A stretch of 64,000 nucleotides of DNA from Cryomorpha sp963741985 (lineage in GTDB: Bacteria; Bacteroidota; Bacteroidia; Flavobacteriales_D; Cryomorphaceae). The notes below the pieces were generated by a model. It worked only from the letters and a program-made list of their open reading frames with translations, had not been told where the DNA came from and searched no databases. Numbering within the stretch: the first letter of the stretch is position 1; each line of letters opens with the position of its first letter. The stretch spans positions 248,001-312,000 of the forward strand of contig CAVUKD010000001.1 in the NCBI GenBank assembly GCA_963741985.1, given 5' to 3'. The position numbers were made by a program, and so were the translations under genes. Positions 29,565 to 38,284 of this stretch are shown piece by piece.

Positions 29565-32522
29565 ATGAAATACTTCCAATCCATTGCAATCCTTTTGGTA
29601 GTCGGGATCATGACCTCCTGCAGCGATCATTCTGACGATACCCAGAAATTCAAATACCAGTATGAGACAGTAGCCAACGATCCGCTCGGAACAAAAATTT
29701 ACACCTTAGAGAACGGCCTGAAAATATACATGTCTGTAAATAAAGATGAGCCGCGCGTAGTAACTCAAGTTGCTGTTCGCACAGGTAGCAAGCAGGATCC
29801 TGCAGATGCCACCGGACTGGCGCATTATTTAGAGCATATGCTTTTTAAAGGCACTTCAGAGTATGGCACCAAAGACTGGGCTTCCGAAAAAGTTCTCATT
29901 CAGAAAATCAGCGATTTGTATGAGCAACACCGCAATACCGAGGATCCGGAAGAGCGGAAAGCCATTTACCATCAGATTGACAGCGTATCGGGTGAGGCAG
30001 CCAAATTTGCCATCGCCAATGAATACGATAAAATGACTGCATCGCTCGGTGCTCAGGGAACCAATGCATATACCTGGTACGATATGACGGTGTACATAAA
30101 TGACATTCCCTCCAATGAAATGGAGAAATGGGCAGCACTGGAATCAGATCGATTCAATGAACTGGTTCTACGTCTTTTTCACACTGAACTGGAAGCCGTT
30201 TATGAAGAGTTCAACAGGTCTCAGGACAGCGATTCCCGCAAAGTTTTTTATACAATGATGAAAAATCTTTTTCCAGATCATCCTTACGGAACGCAAACAA
30301 CAATCGGTACAAGTCACGACTTGAAAAATCCGTCTATGGAGAAGATTCAGGCCTATTTCAAAGCCCGTTACAAGCCGAATAATATGGCCATTATCCTCGC
30401 AGGAGATATTGATCCTGATGCGACTGTGGATTTGATGAAAAAATACTTCGGTAAATGGGAAAACGGAGAAGTTGCTGACCCGCAATTTCCGCAAGAACCA
30501 CCGATTGAAAAACACATCGAGAAAGAAGTAACCGGAGTACAGCCGGAATTTCTGATGATTGGATATCGCCTGCCCGGGGCAGGTAGTCCCGAAGCAATGA
30601 AGGCAAAAGTTCTCGATGGAATTCTATCGAATGGTCAGGCTGGACTTATTGATTTGAATCTGAATCAAAAACAAACGGTTCTCAGAGCAGGCTCTTATGT
30701 ATCTAACTACCGTGATTATACTGTATTCAACCTTACAGGAGCACCGCGTGAAGGGCAGGATTTGGAAACAGTGGGCGAACTGCTAAGGAACCAGATCGAA
30801 GAAGTAAAAAAAGGAAATTTTGATGACTGGATGATTGAAGCGGTTGTAAAAAACATGAAGCTTAGAGAACTCAAATCCAGCGAATCTAACTGGAACCGAG
30901 CAGGCGAAATGACCGATGCTTTTATAAATCATCTGGCCTGGCCTCAAGTGGTAAACCAATACGATGAAATGGCAAAGTTGACAAAACAAGATATGATTGA
31001 TTTTACAAACAAATGGTTTGGAGACAATTATGTTCAGGTTAATAAGCGCATGGGGCCTAATACTGCTGTAAAAGTGGATAAGCCACACATCACACCGGTT
31101 AGTATTGACCGTGATACCAAATCAGAGTTTTTTCAAAATTGGGATACGATCGAAACCAGCCGTATCAAACCGGTTTTTGTGGATTACAAAAAAGAAATTA
31201 AAACCCAAAAGCTCAATGGGAAAGTAGAATTCAGCAGTATTAAAAATAAGGATAACGACCTCTTCAGTCTGTACTACATTTTGGATATGGGTACAGATAA
31301 TGACAAGGAAATGAAACTTGCTATTGATTACCTCCCCTACCTCGGCACGAAGGATATGACCCCCGAAGAATTGCAAAAAGAGTTGTTCAAACTTGGATTG
31401 AGTTTTGATGTTTTCAGTTCGCGTGATCGCACCTATGTAGTGCTTCAGGGGCTGAATGAATCGCTTGAGCCAGGTGTAAAACTGTTTGAAAATGTATTGG
31501 CCAATGTTACTCCAAACGATTCAGCTTATACCGATATGGTGGATGGAATATTGAAAGAGCGCCAGGACGCTATGAAGAACAAGAATCAAATCTTGCGTGG
31601 AGCCATGATGGATTATGCCCGCTACGGAAGTGATTCACCGTTTAAAAACATATTGAGTGGCGAAGAACTGAAAGCTGAAAATCCGGCTAATCTGGTTCAG
31701 AAAATTAAAGATATCACTTCTTACAAACACCAGATGTTTTATTACGGTCCTGAGGGCTCGGACGAAGTAGTATCGATGCTTGAGAAGTACCACAAGGTGC
31801 CGGAAAATTTTACAGCTTATCCCCCGGCAAAAGAATTTGAAGAACTGCCAACCGATGAAAATAAGGTCTATTTTACGAACTACGACATGGTACAAGCCGA
31901 AATGATGATGAATTCGAAAGGTGCCGAATTCGATGCATCGAAAGCACCCGAGATTGGGCTTTTCAATGAGTATTTTGGAAGCGGCCTTTCATCCATCGTT
32001 TTTCAGGAGATTCGTGAATCCAAAGCGCTCGCTTATTCTGCATTTAGCGCTTACACCCTACCCCGCGACAAGGACAAATCATCCTATGTAATTGCCTATA
32101 TCGGTGCTCAGGTAGACAAACTGCCCGAAGCTACCGACGCCATGCTCGATCTGATGAACAATATTCCAAAAGCCGATATCCAATTTGAATCAGCGCGCGA
32201 CGCAGCGATGAAAAAAATTGAAACCAACCGTGTGACAGGGGCAGATATATTCTGGGATTATCAAACGGCTCAAAAGCGTGGCATTGATTACGATCTTGAC
32301 AAGATGATTTACGATTCACTCAAGACAATGACTTTTAATAACCTCCAAAATTTCTTTGATGAGAATATCAAAGGAAAAGACTATATTTTCACCGTAATCG
32401 GAAATGAGAAACTGGTTGATAAGAGTGTCTTGGAGAAAATGGGACCTGTTCAAATCTTGACATTGGAAGATCTTTTCGGATATAAAGAAGAGCAGCAGCC
32501 TGTAAATATGGTAAAGAAATAA
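29565..32522 (+). CDS. M16 (insulinase/pitrilysin) family zinc metalloprotease, lipoprotein
   Basis: 985 residues. The lipobox MTSC gives an acylated Cys at about residue 19, followed by SDHSDD; acidic residues after Cys favour outer-membrane or surface placement in this phylum. The first M16 half has the inverted zinc motif HYLEH (His87, Glu90, His91), with the distal Glu in ELEAVYEEF near residue 210. The second half (about 520-960) is a non-catalytic M16 C-like pair with NEYFGSGLSSIVFQEIRESKALAYS. A two-repeat, about 110-kDa monomer is expected, enclosing peptides in a chamber and degrading them. It appears monocistronic, with a terminator just downstream. Substrates are unknown; scavenging of peptides is likely. 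Confidence 0.94.
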   Translation: MKYFQSIAILLVVGIMTSCSDHSDDTQKFKYQYETVANDPLGTKIYTLENGLKIYMSVNKDEPRVVTQVAVRTGSKQDPADATGLAHYLEHMLFKGTSEYGTKDWASEKVLIQKISDLYEQHRNTEDPEERKAIYHQIDSVSGEAAKFAIANEYDKMTASLGAQGTNAYTWYDMTVYINDIPSNEMEKWAALESDRFNELVLRLFHTELEAVYEEFNRSQDSDSRKVFYTMMKNLFPDHPYGTQTTIGTSHDLKNPSMEKIQAYFKARYKPNNMAIILAGDIDPDATVDLMKKYFGKWENGEVADPQFPQEPPIEKHIEKEVTGVQPEFLMIGYRLPGAGSPEAMKAKVLDGILSNGQAGLIDLNLNQKQTVLRAGSYVSNYRDYTVFNLTGAPREGQDLETVGELLRNQIEEVKKGNFDDWMIEAVVKNMKLRELKSSESNWNRAGEMTDAFINHLAWPQVVNQYDEMAKLTKQDMIDFTNKWFGDNYVQVNKRMGPNTAVKVDKPHITPVSIDRDTKSEFFQNWDTIETSRIKPVFVDYKKEIKTQKLNGKVEFSSIKNKDNDLFSLYYILDMGTDNDKEMKLAIDYLPYLGTKDMTPEELQKELFKLGLSFDVFSSRDRTYVVLQGLNESLEPGVKLFENVLANVTPNDSAYTDMVDGILKERQDAMKNKNQILRGAMMDYARYGSDSPFKNILSGEELKAENPANLVQKIKDITSYKHQMFYYGPEGSDEVVSMLEKYHKVPENFTAYPPAKEFEELPTDENKVYFTNYDMVQAEMMMNSKGAEFDASKAPEIGLFNEYFGSGLSSIVFQEIRESKALAYSAFSAYTLPRDKDKSSYVIAYIGAQVDKLPEATDAMLDLMNNIPKADIQFESARDAAMKKIETNRVTGADIFWDYQTAQKRGIDYDLDKMIYDSLKTMTFNNLQNFFDENIKGKDYIFTVIGNEKLVDKSVLEKMGPVQILTLEDLFGYKEEQQPVNMVKK

Positions 32523-32548
32523 TATGTACATGATTAATTTTTGAATTT

Positions 32549-32577
32549 GAAAAGCCCTGCATTTGCGGGGCTTTTTT
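32549..32577 (+). terminator. Intrinsic terminator of the M16 peptidase gene
   Basis: Arms AAAAGCCCTGC and GCGGGGCTTTT pair with one T-G wobble around loop ATTT, and the 3' arm runs into a T tract. It begins 27 nt after the stop codon. Confidence 0.9.
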
Positions 32578-32983
32578 GTAATCTTCAAAGTTCCATCAAC
32601 CAAAGAGTCACACACTGTTACTTTAGAGTGGAAGCTCAGATTATTCATTCCCTCAGTAACAATTTGATCCGCTCATTAGCCTTCATATTAATCCAGAATC
32701 TCACGACCAGTGGGAATGGTACTGTGGAATCCTAAACTTCTTGAAAGCATTTGCCTTTCTGCGTAATCTCACTCTAAAATCAGCCGAAATTCCTGTATTG
32801 AACCTCAATCAGAAATTCAAAACACTCGGTAACCACATAAAATCAATAATGATACATAGGCATAGCAGCATTTATCTTCTGAGAGATCGCTAAGTTCGAC
32901 AAACTCCCAAGTTGCACAAAAGAACGAATAATTCAACAAAATCCCCTCCCAAAAAACACCCCAATTCCCACCCTTTTTTAAAC
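32578..32983. other. Non-coding gap between M16 peptidase and MATE genes
   Basis: About 400 nt without a supported gene, repeat or RNA. A 64-codon frame at 32541-32735 overlaps the terminator and has no family features. The stretch before 32984 is C- and A-rich. Confidence 0.6.
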
Positions 32984-32991
32984 TACTTTTG
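32984..32991 (+). promoter_or_regulatory. -7 promoter box of the MATE gene (TACTTTTG)
   Basis: An exact TAnnTTTG match ending 8 nt before the ATG at 33000, implying a very short leader. Confidence 0.5.
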
Positions 32992-32999
32992 CTCCCCCA

Positions 33000-34331
33000 A
33001 TGACGGTAGCAGAACACTTTAAACTCAATTTTAAAATCGCCATCCCTGTAGTGATTGGCCAATTAGGTCACATCATGGTTGGCGTGGCAGACAGCATTAT
33101 GGTAGGCCAGTTGGGCACCGATCAACTCGCCGCAGTTGGCCTCGGAAACAGTGTTTACAGCATTTTTATGGTTTTCGGATTGGGCGTAGCTTTTGGAATC
33201 ACTCCACTGGTGGCTAAAGCCGATGGGATGAAAAGCCGGCATTTACAAGGCGTTTTGCTCAGACATGCCTTTTGGGTAAATCTCATAATATCAATTCTTC
33301 TGTTTTTAATATTACTGGCAATCTCTCCTTCCCTCTATATTTTCGGGCAAGATCCGGTAATTCTTCCCTTTGCTGAACCATATCTGATTGTTTTGAGCGC
33401 ATCGCTTATTCCGCTCATGATATTCACCACTTTCAAGCAATTTGCCGAAGGGCTCGCCGATACCAAAACGGCTATGGTAATCATCGTGGGATGCAATCTG
33501 GTCAATATCCTTTTGAATTATCTATTGATTTTCGGTCATTTCGGTTTTCCTACGCTCGGGGTGGCAGGCGCCGCATGGGCATCGCTGATAGCTCGAATCC
33601 TGATGGCGATTGTAATGTGGATATACATTAAAAAATCGCCAAAATTCAACTTGTACAAATTGAAGATTCGCATTCATCGGTACCGCAATCAAATAACGCG
33701 GAGACTCTTACAAGTAGGACTTCCGACTGGACTGCAATACATTTTTGAGGTCAGTGCTTTTGCACTGGCAGCAATATTTGCAGGAATGCTCAGCGCTAGC
33801 GCACTCGCGGCACACCAGATTGCCATCAATATTGCCAGTATTAGCTACATGGCCGTTACCGGACTTGGAGCAGCTGCCACGGTGCGTATTGGGAACCAAG
33901 CGGGAAAAAGGGATTGGAAAAATCTGAGATTGGCCGCCCGCACTATCTTTGTTATAGCCATGGCATGGATGACTCTTACGGGCGTTCTGATTTTCTTTTT
34001 CAGAAACGAACTGGCCGGTTTTTATTCATCCGATATGGCAGTGCTGGACCTGGCCGAGAAGATGCTCTTGGTCGTAGTTCTGTTTCAACTTTCCGATGGA
34101 ATCCAAGCCGTTGCACTCGGAGCTTTACGCGGACTTACGGATGTGCAAATACCAACCTATATTACTTTCATAGCCTATTGGCTTTTCACTTTGCCATTGG
34201 CGTATTTCCTATCTCAACATACCGTTCTCGGAGCCATGGGAATTTGGTATTCACTAGCCGCAGGACTCACCGTTTCGGGAGCTCTTTTGCTTATTCGGTT
34301 TTCCCGATTGATGAAATCACTTACTGCATAA
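33000..34331 (+). CDS. MATE family multidrug/toxin efflux transporter
   Basis: 443 residues with about 12 hydrophobic segments in two homologous halves. It opens with the MATE signature IPVVIGQLGHIMVGVADSIMVGQLGTDQLAAVGLGNSVY, and the second half has LQVGLPTGLQYIFEVSAFALAA and LAAHQIAINIASISYM. Family members export cationic drugs and dyes in exchange for Na+ or H+ across the inner membrane; the coupling ion and substrate cannot be read here. It closely follows a -7 promoter box and is followed 49 nt later by a small lipoprotein gene on the same strand, which may be co-transcribed. Confidence 0.94.
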   Translation: MTVAEHFKLNFKIAIPVVIGQLGHIMVGVADSIMVGQLGTDQLAAVGLGNSVYSIFMVFGLGVAFGITPLVAKADGMKSRHLQGVLLRHAFWVNLIISILLFLILLAISPSLYIFGQDPVILPFAEPYLIVLSASLIPLMIFTTFKQFAEGLADTKTAMVIIVGCNLVNILLNYLLIFGHFGFPTLGVAGAAWASLIARILMAIVMWIYIKKSPKFNLYKLKIRIHRYRNQITRRLLQVGLPTGLQYIFEVSAFALAAIFAGMLSASALAAHQIAINIASISYMAVTGLGAAATVRIGNQAGKRDWKNLRLAARTIFVIAMAWMTLTGVLIFFFRNELAGFYSSDMAVLDLAEKMLLVVVLFQLSDGIQAVALGALRGLTDVQIPTYITFIAYWLFTLPLAYFLSQHTVLGAMGIWYSLAAGLTVSGALLLIRFSRLMKSLTA

Positions 34332-34380
34332 TCACTACTATTCTATTGAACATTTTATTCCTTTACAATGTTATAAATGC

Positions 34381-34839
34381 ATGAAAAGAAATATAATTTT
34401 TATTCCATTTGTGGTACTGCTTGTAGCCTGTTCTTCTAAAGTAACGCTTGAAGCAATGCAAAAACAACAATCCAAAGCGACCGAGCAACTTAGATCGGCT
34501 CACGATGAAATAATCGAACTAGCGAAAATGAAGGAGCAATATTCCGTAGATAGCCGCGACATGCAAATCAAAGCTCTTGAAGAAAAACAAAAGCAGATGA
34601 AGAAAGACATTAAGAGCTTAGGAAATGTTGAATCTGAGAGTGCTATGGATGCCACCGGAGAAATTTCGGGAAACCTCGACTCAAAACAAAAGGAAATTGG
34701 TAAAAGTATTTCCCGCCTGAAAGCCATAAAACAAGAAAATTGGTCATCGCTTCGTGATTCGATCACCAATGAAACTCAGTTACTTCAAACTCAAATTGAT
34801 CGCATTACCGCCAATCTCCAGTCAAAAGAAAATAATTAA
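34381..34839 (+). CDS. Small coiled-coil lipoprotein
   Basis: 152 residues; family not recognised. The signal has lipobox VACS, with the acylated Cys at about residue 17. The mature part is almost wholly helical and heptad-like (about 22-75 and 100-148), rich in Gln, Glu, Lys and Ser. A Gly/Ser-containing break lies around residues 82-100. It resembles periplasmic coiled-coil lipoproteins, but no function is implied. It lies 49 nt after the MATE gene. Its stop codon overlaps by 4 nt the stop codon of the convergent GH3 fusion gene. Confidence 0.75.
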   Translation: MKRNIIFIPFVVLLVACSSKVTLEAMQKQQSKATEQLRSAHDEIIELAKMKEQYSVDSRDMQIKALEEKQKQMKKDIKSLGNVESESAMDATGEISGNLDSKQKEIGKSISRLKAIKQENWSSLRDSITNETQLLQTQIDRITANLQSKENN

Positions 34840-37814
34840 TGTTTTACCCTACTTGCCTGAAGGGTATCCGCCTTTGGCGCAAGCACTTTGTAAATCTCCT
34901 TTTGGATATTCGTCCGGATATCCATTGAAGCAAGTTTTTTGTTTTCGGCTGTAGGATATACTCGGTTCGATAGAAATACATAAACGATATTTTCTACCGG
35001 ATCAGCCCAAACAATAGTACCGGTAAAACCGCTGTGGCCAAAAGAATCAAAGGAAACACATTTGCACGTAGGGCCAGGACCAGGCCCCATCACAGGCTTG
35101 TCAAAACCGGCACCACGCCGGTTTTCATCTCTTTCATCCTTACAGTACTGGCACTTTGTGTATTCTGCAATTGTTGAAGCTTCCAGGTAACGATCGCCCC
35201 CATATACCCCTTTATTTATAAGCATTTGCATGATAACTGCCAGATCTTCGGCATTGCTGAAAACACCTGCATGACCTCCAACACCACCAAGCATTGCCGC
35301 ACCAGGATCATGGACATATCCGTGTACAAGTTGCTTTCTAAAATAGGTGTCGTATTCCGTCGGAGTAATGCGATCCATGGGAAACCGATTGAGCGGCAAA
35401 TAACCCGTTGTAGCCAATCCAAGTGGTGTATAAAAATTTGCGGAAGCAAAACTATCCTCGCGCAAACCACTTTGTTTTTTGATAATTTCACGCATAAAAT
35501 AATAGCCTAAATCGCTGTATTTATATTCTTTTGTGGAACGCAATGGAGTTTGCAAAATCTTGGTTAGCAGCGAATCGCTGTATTTGTTATTAATATACAT
35601 CTGGTATGCTACCTGCCGAGAATAGAGATCCGATTTCGTTTTTGAATACACATCCCACTTCGGTTCCCCGGCGTTCATTGTTTGCTGATAAAAAGGAATC
35701 CAAGTCTGGAGTCCGGCAACGTGGGCCAACATTCTCCGTGGAATCATATCGTAATACGGACTGTCTTTTTTTATTTGGGGAAACCAGGTATGAAGAGGTT
35801 GATCTAAACTGAATTTCCCTTCGTCCTGCAATTTCATGAGACTAATGGTACTAGCTACGACTTTTGTAACCGATGCCAAATCATAGATATCCGTGTTGCG
35901 CACCGCGCGTTCATTGTCATAAGAGTGAGATCCGAATGACTTGTCGTAAATAATATTTCCGTTTTTTGCCACGAGGACTTGGGCTCCGGGATAAGCTCTT
36001 TTAGCGATTCCATCCATGACAATGCTGTCAATCTTATCGAAAGCATTGACCTTTAAGCCAAAATCCTGTGGCGATCCATAATGCAACCGCGTAACATCAG
36101 CAATAATAAGGCCGGTCTGAGCCGGAAAATAAGCACCTATAGAAACCGGCAGCTTGCCTGTGACTTTTATTCCACCCATAAGTGCTGCCGCGGCGGCTCT
36201 GCTCAGATAGGGGTCATCTTCATAACCGACAACAATGGCCTTGAACCGTTCCGGATGTTTTAATGAAGCCAGCGCATATGGATTCCCCATCTGAACGAGT
36301 ATTACATCGCGATCTACCGCTACTGATTCGATCAGTGAAATGGCCTCAGAGGTTAAACCAAAATTTCGGGACGGACGGTTGTTCGTTCCTTCGATATTGA
36401 CTATTACGGTATTGTGATCTTTCAGCTGTTCCTGAATATCCTTTCCTTGCGCCAGCGTAGGTGCTGCCGGACTTTCCACTGCGTCGAAGATGGTGTATTT
36501 TGCCAGGGCATTCTTAAATTCGACGCCATCTCCGCCGATGCTCAAAACCGATATTTTGCGCTCAGCGAGACCTTTTAGAGGAAGGATATCATCTTCATTT
36601 TGCACCAAAGTAATAGCCGCTTCGGAAAGCTTCTTTTTCAAATACAAAGCACTCGGCGGATTGAGATCGGCCACCATATTGCGGGGTGTCACAGGTTTAA
36701 AACGATTCAGCCCTGCCCATTTCTTTGCCCGCAAAATTTTCAATACGCTTTCGTTCAGTTTTTCCTCCGAGTAGGCGCCGGACTTTATCGCTTCTTTTAT
36801 TTTTTGAATAGCCTTTGGAACATCCTGCGCAAAGAGCAGTACATCATTTCCGGCGATGGCCGCCAGCGCATCCACTTCTCCCGGATTATTATAGTCGGCC
36901 ACGCCCCTCATATTAAGCGCATCGGTGAAAACGAGTCCTTTAAAACCAAGTTCTTGCTTAAGCAATCCGTCTACAATCTGCGGCGAAAGTGTGCTGGGAT
37001 GGTCGGGAATACTGTCGAAAGCCGGTACCGACAAATGCGCCACCATGACCGAAGCCAATCCTTTTTCAAAAAGTTTTTGATACGGATACAACTCCAGATC
37101 ACGCAGTCTTTCCTCGGTTTTATCTATGACAGGCAGTGTCTTGTGCGAATCGGTATCAGTATCTCCATGTCCGGGAAAATGCTTGGCGTTGGCCAGCACT
37201 CCATTATCTTGCATTCCCAACATATAAGCGATTGACTTGCGGGTAACCCACAGTTTATTTTCGCCAAAAGAACGGCTGTTGATCACTGGATTTGCGGGAT
37301 TATTATTTACATCAACTACGGGAGCAAAATTAATTTGCACTCCAAGTCGCTTACATTCACGAGCTATTTCGGCACCCATATCGTAAATGAGTGAATCATT
37401 CTCGATCGCACCAAGTGTCATTTGTCTTGGAAATCGAATCGTACTGTCGAGTCGCATCTCAAGTCCCCATTCTAAATCCATTCCGATCCAGAGCGGGGTT
37501 TTAGCCGCTTTCTGAAACCGATTGTACATCACAGCCTGACGCACAGGCCCTCCCTGAAAAAATATCAACCCGCCGATTTTTTGATTCTTGATCAAACTCA
37601 GCAATTCACGTTCGTGAGCCGCATCCCTATTGCTGTATGCAGCCACCATAAAAAGCTGGCCAATCCGCTCTTCTAAATCCAATGAAGCCAGCACAGAATC
37701 CGCCCATACCGAACTACCCGTCTCATAAACCGGAATTTCCGGATTGTTTTGAGCCTGTGTCAGACTTACAGAAAAAATGACAAAAAGGAGTAATATGAAT
37801 GACTTTGGCTTCAT
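34836..37814 (-). CDS. GH3 beta-N-acetylglucosaminidase fused to a serine hydrolase (beta-lactamase fold)
   Basis: 992 residues. The signal peptide ends LTQA with Gln at +1 (residue 22). Residues about 40-370 are a GH3 catalytic barrel of the NagZ type, with KHFPGHGDTDTDSHKTLP near residue 211 and the nucleophile Asp in FTDALNMRG near 296. A GH3 C-terminal sandwich (about 385-580) follows, then a class C beta-lactamase/penicillin-binding-type hydrolase with SVTK near 648, YSD near 765 and HSG near 928. In the NagZ group, a His in the DSH loop acts as general acid. It probably removes GlcNAc from peptidoglycan fragments in the periplasm and hydrolyses a linked ester or peptide. It has its own promoter box. 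Confidence 0.92.
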   Translation of the reverse strand: MKPKSFILLLFVIFSVSLTQAQNNPEIPVYETGSSVWADSVLASLDLEERIGQLFMVAAYSNRDAAHERELLSLIKNQKIGGLIFFQGGPVRQAVMYNRFQKAAKTPLWIGMDLEWGLEMRLDSTIRFPRQMTLGAIENDSLIYDMGAEIARECKRLGVQINFAPVVDVNNNPANPVINSRSFGENKLWVTRKSIAYMLGMQDNGVLANAKHFPGHGDTDTDSHKTLPVIDKTEERLRDLELYPYQKLFEKGLASVMVAHLSVPAFDSIPDHPSTLSPQIVDGLLKQELGFKGLVFTDALNMRGVADYNNPGEVDALAAIAGNDVLLFAQDVPKAIQKIKEAIKSGAYSEEKLNESVLKILRAKKWAGLNRFKPVTPRNMVADLNPPSALYLKKKLSEAAITLVQNEDDILPLKGLAERKISVLSIGGDGVEFKNALAKYTIFDAVESPAAPTLAQGKDIQEQLKDHNTVIVNIEGTNNRPSRNFGLTSEAISLIESVAVDRDVILVQMGNPYALASLKHPERFKAIVVGYEDDPYLSRAAAAALMGGIKVTGKLPVSIGAYFPAQTGLIIADVTRLHYGSPQDFGLKVNAFDKIDSIVMDGIAKRAYPGAQVLVAKNGNIIYDKSFGSHSYDNERAVRNTDIYDLASVTKVVASTISLMKLQDEGKFSLDQPLHTWFPQIKKDSPYYDMIPRRMLAHVAGLQTWIPFYQQTMNAGEPKWDVYSKTKSDLYSRQVAYQMYINNKYSDSLLTKILQTPLRSTKEYKYSDLGYYFMREIIKKQSGLREDSFASANFYTPLGLATTGYLPLNRFPMDRITPTEYDTYFRKQLVHGYVHDPGAAMLGGVGGHAGVFSNAEDLAVIMQMLINKGVYGGDRYLEASTIAEYTKCQYCKDERDENRRGAGFDKPVMGPGPGPTCKCVSFDSFGHSGFTGTIVWADPVENIVYVFLSNRVYPTAENKKLASMDIRTNIQKEIYKVLAPKADTLQASRVKH

Positions 37815-37831
37815 GGAGCGATATTTGATGA

Positions 37832-37839
37832 CAAAAGTA
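37832..37839 (-). promoter_or_regulatory. -7 promoter box of the GH3 fusion gene (TACTTTTG)
   Basis: On the minus strand TACTTTTG lies 17 nt before the ATG at 37814; a TTTTG follows about 25 nt further upstream. Confidence 0.5.
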
Positions 37840-37925
37840 CAGCACGAACGCGGTTAAATAATCCCAAAAGTATGTATTTATCCACAGTTCTTTGTCTTTA
37901 ACGAACGATTGCCAACGTGGTAAAT

Positions 37926-37933
37926 TATATTTG
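37926..37933 (+). promoter_or_regulatory. -7 promoter box of the mutL operon (TATATTTG)
   Basis: An exact TAnnTTTG match 31 nt before the ATG at 37965. It supports that ATG over the in-frame start at 37917, which lies upstream of the promoter. Confidence 0.5.
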
Positions 37934-37964
37934 CACTGCGGTAATTTTCAAAAACCCGAAATCA

Positions 37965-38282
37965 ATGAGACTTCCACGCATTCCATCGGTATTTAAACTT
38001 ACGGAACACAACCGTATTAAGCGCTTTGATTATAAACCACGTACCTTCGACGAGCAAAAAGAGCGTCTCGAAAAACGACGTATACAAATCGAAAAAGAAC
38101 TCGCTCATGAAAAAAAGGTTGGAAAGAATTATGAAGAGCATTTACGCGAAAGAATTTCCGATTCATGGTCACGAAGAGAAACCCGTCGTCAAAATCGTAA
38201 CTCTTCCGTCCGGCTTTTAGTAATTTTGGGCGCGCTTATTTTAATTATGTATTTCATTTACGCTAAATTCGATTTCAGTTAA
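37965..38282 (+). CDS. Small membrane protein of unknown function upstream of mutL
   Basis: 105 residues from ATG 37965, chosen because the promoter box at 37926 would fall inside the longer frame from 37917. The first 80 residues are strongly charged and helical (EQKERLEKRRIQIEKELAHEKK; SWSRRETRRQNR), followed by one C-terminal transmembrane helix at about 83-98 (VRLLVILGALILIMYFIY). This suggests a tail-anchored protein with a basic cytosolic coiled coil. Family not recognised. It ends 2 nt before mutL and is the first gene of this tight plus-strand operon. Confidence 0.75.
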   Translation: MRLPRIPSVFKLTEHNRIKRFDYKPRTFDEQKERLEKRRIQIEKELAHEKKVGKNYEEHLRERISDSWSRRETRRQNRNSSVRLLVILGALILIMYFIYAKFDFS

Positions 38283-38284
38283 TA

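Noticed and set aside
32541..32735. 64-codon frame after the M16 peptidase
   Set aside because: It starts within or before the terminator hairpin and has no conserved feature.
33914..34384. 156-codon plus-strand frame at the end of the MATE gene
   Set aside because: Alternative frame of a well-supported transporter; its composition (Arg/Ser/Tyr-rich) is that of an out-of-frame membrane protein.
36600..37235. 211-codon plus-strand frame opposite the GH3 fusion
   Set aside because: Antisense to the conserved GH3 domain; no family features and no start context.
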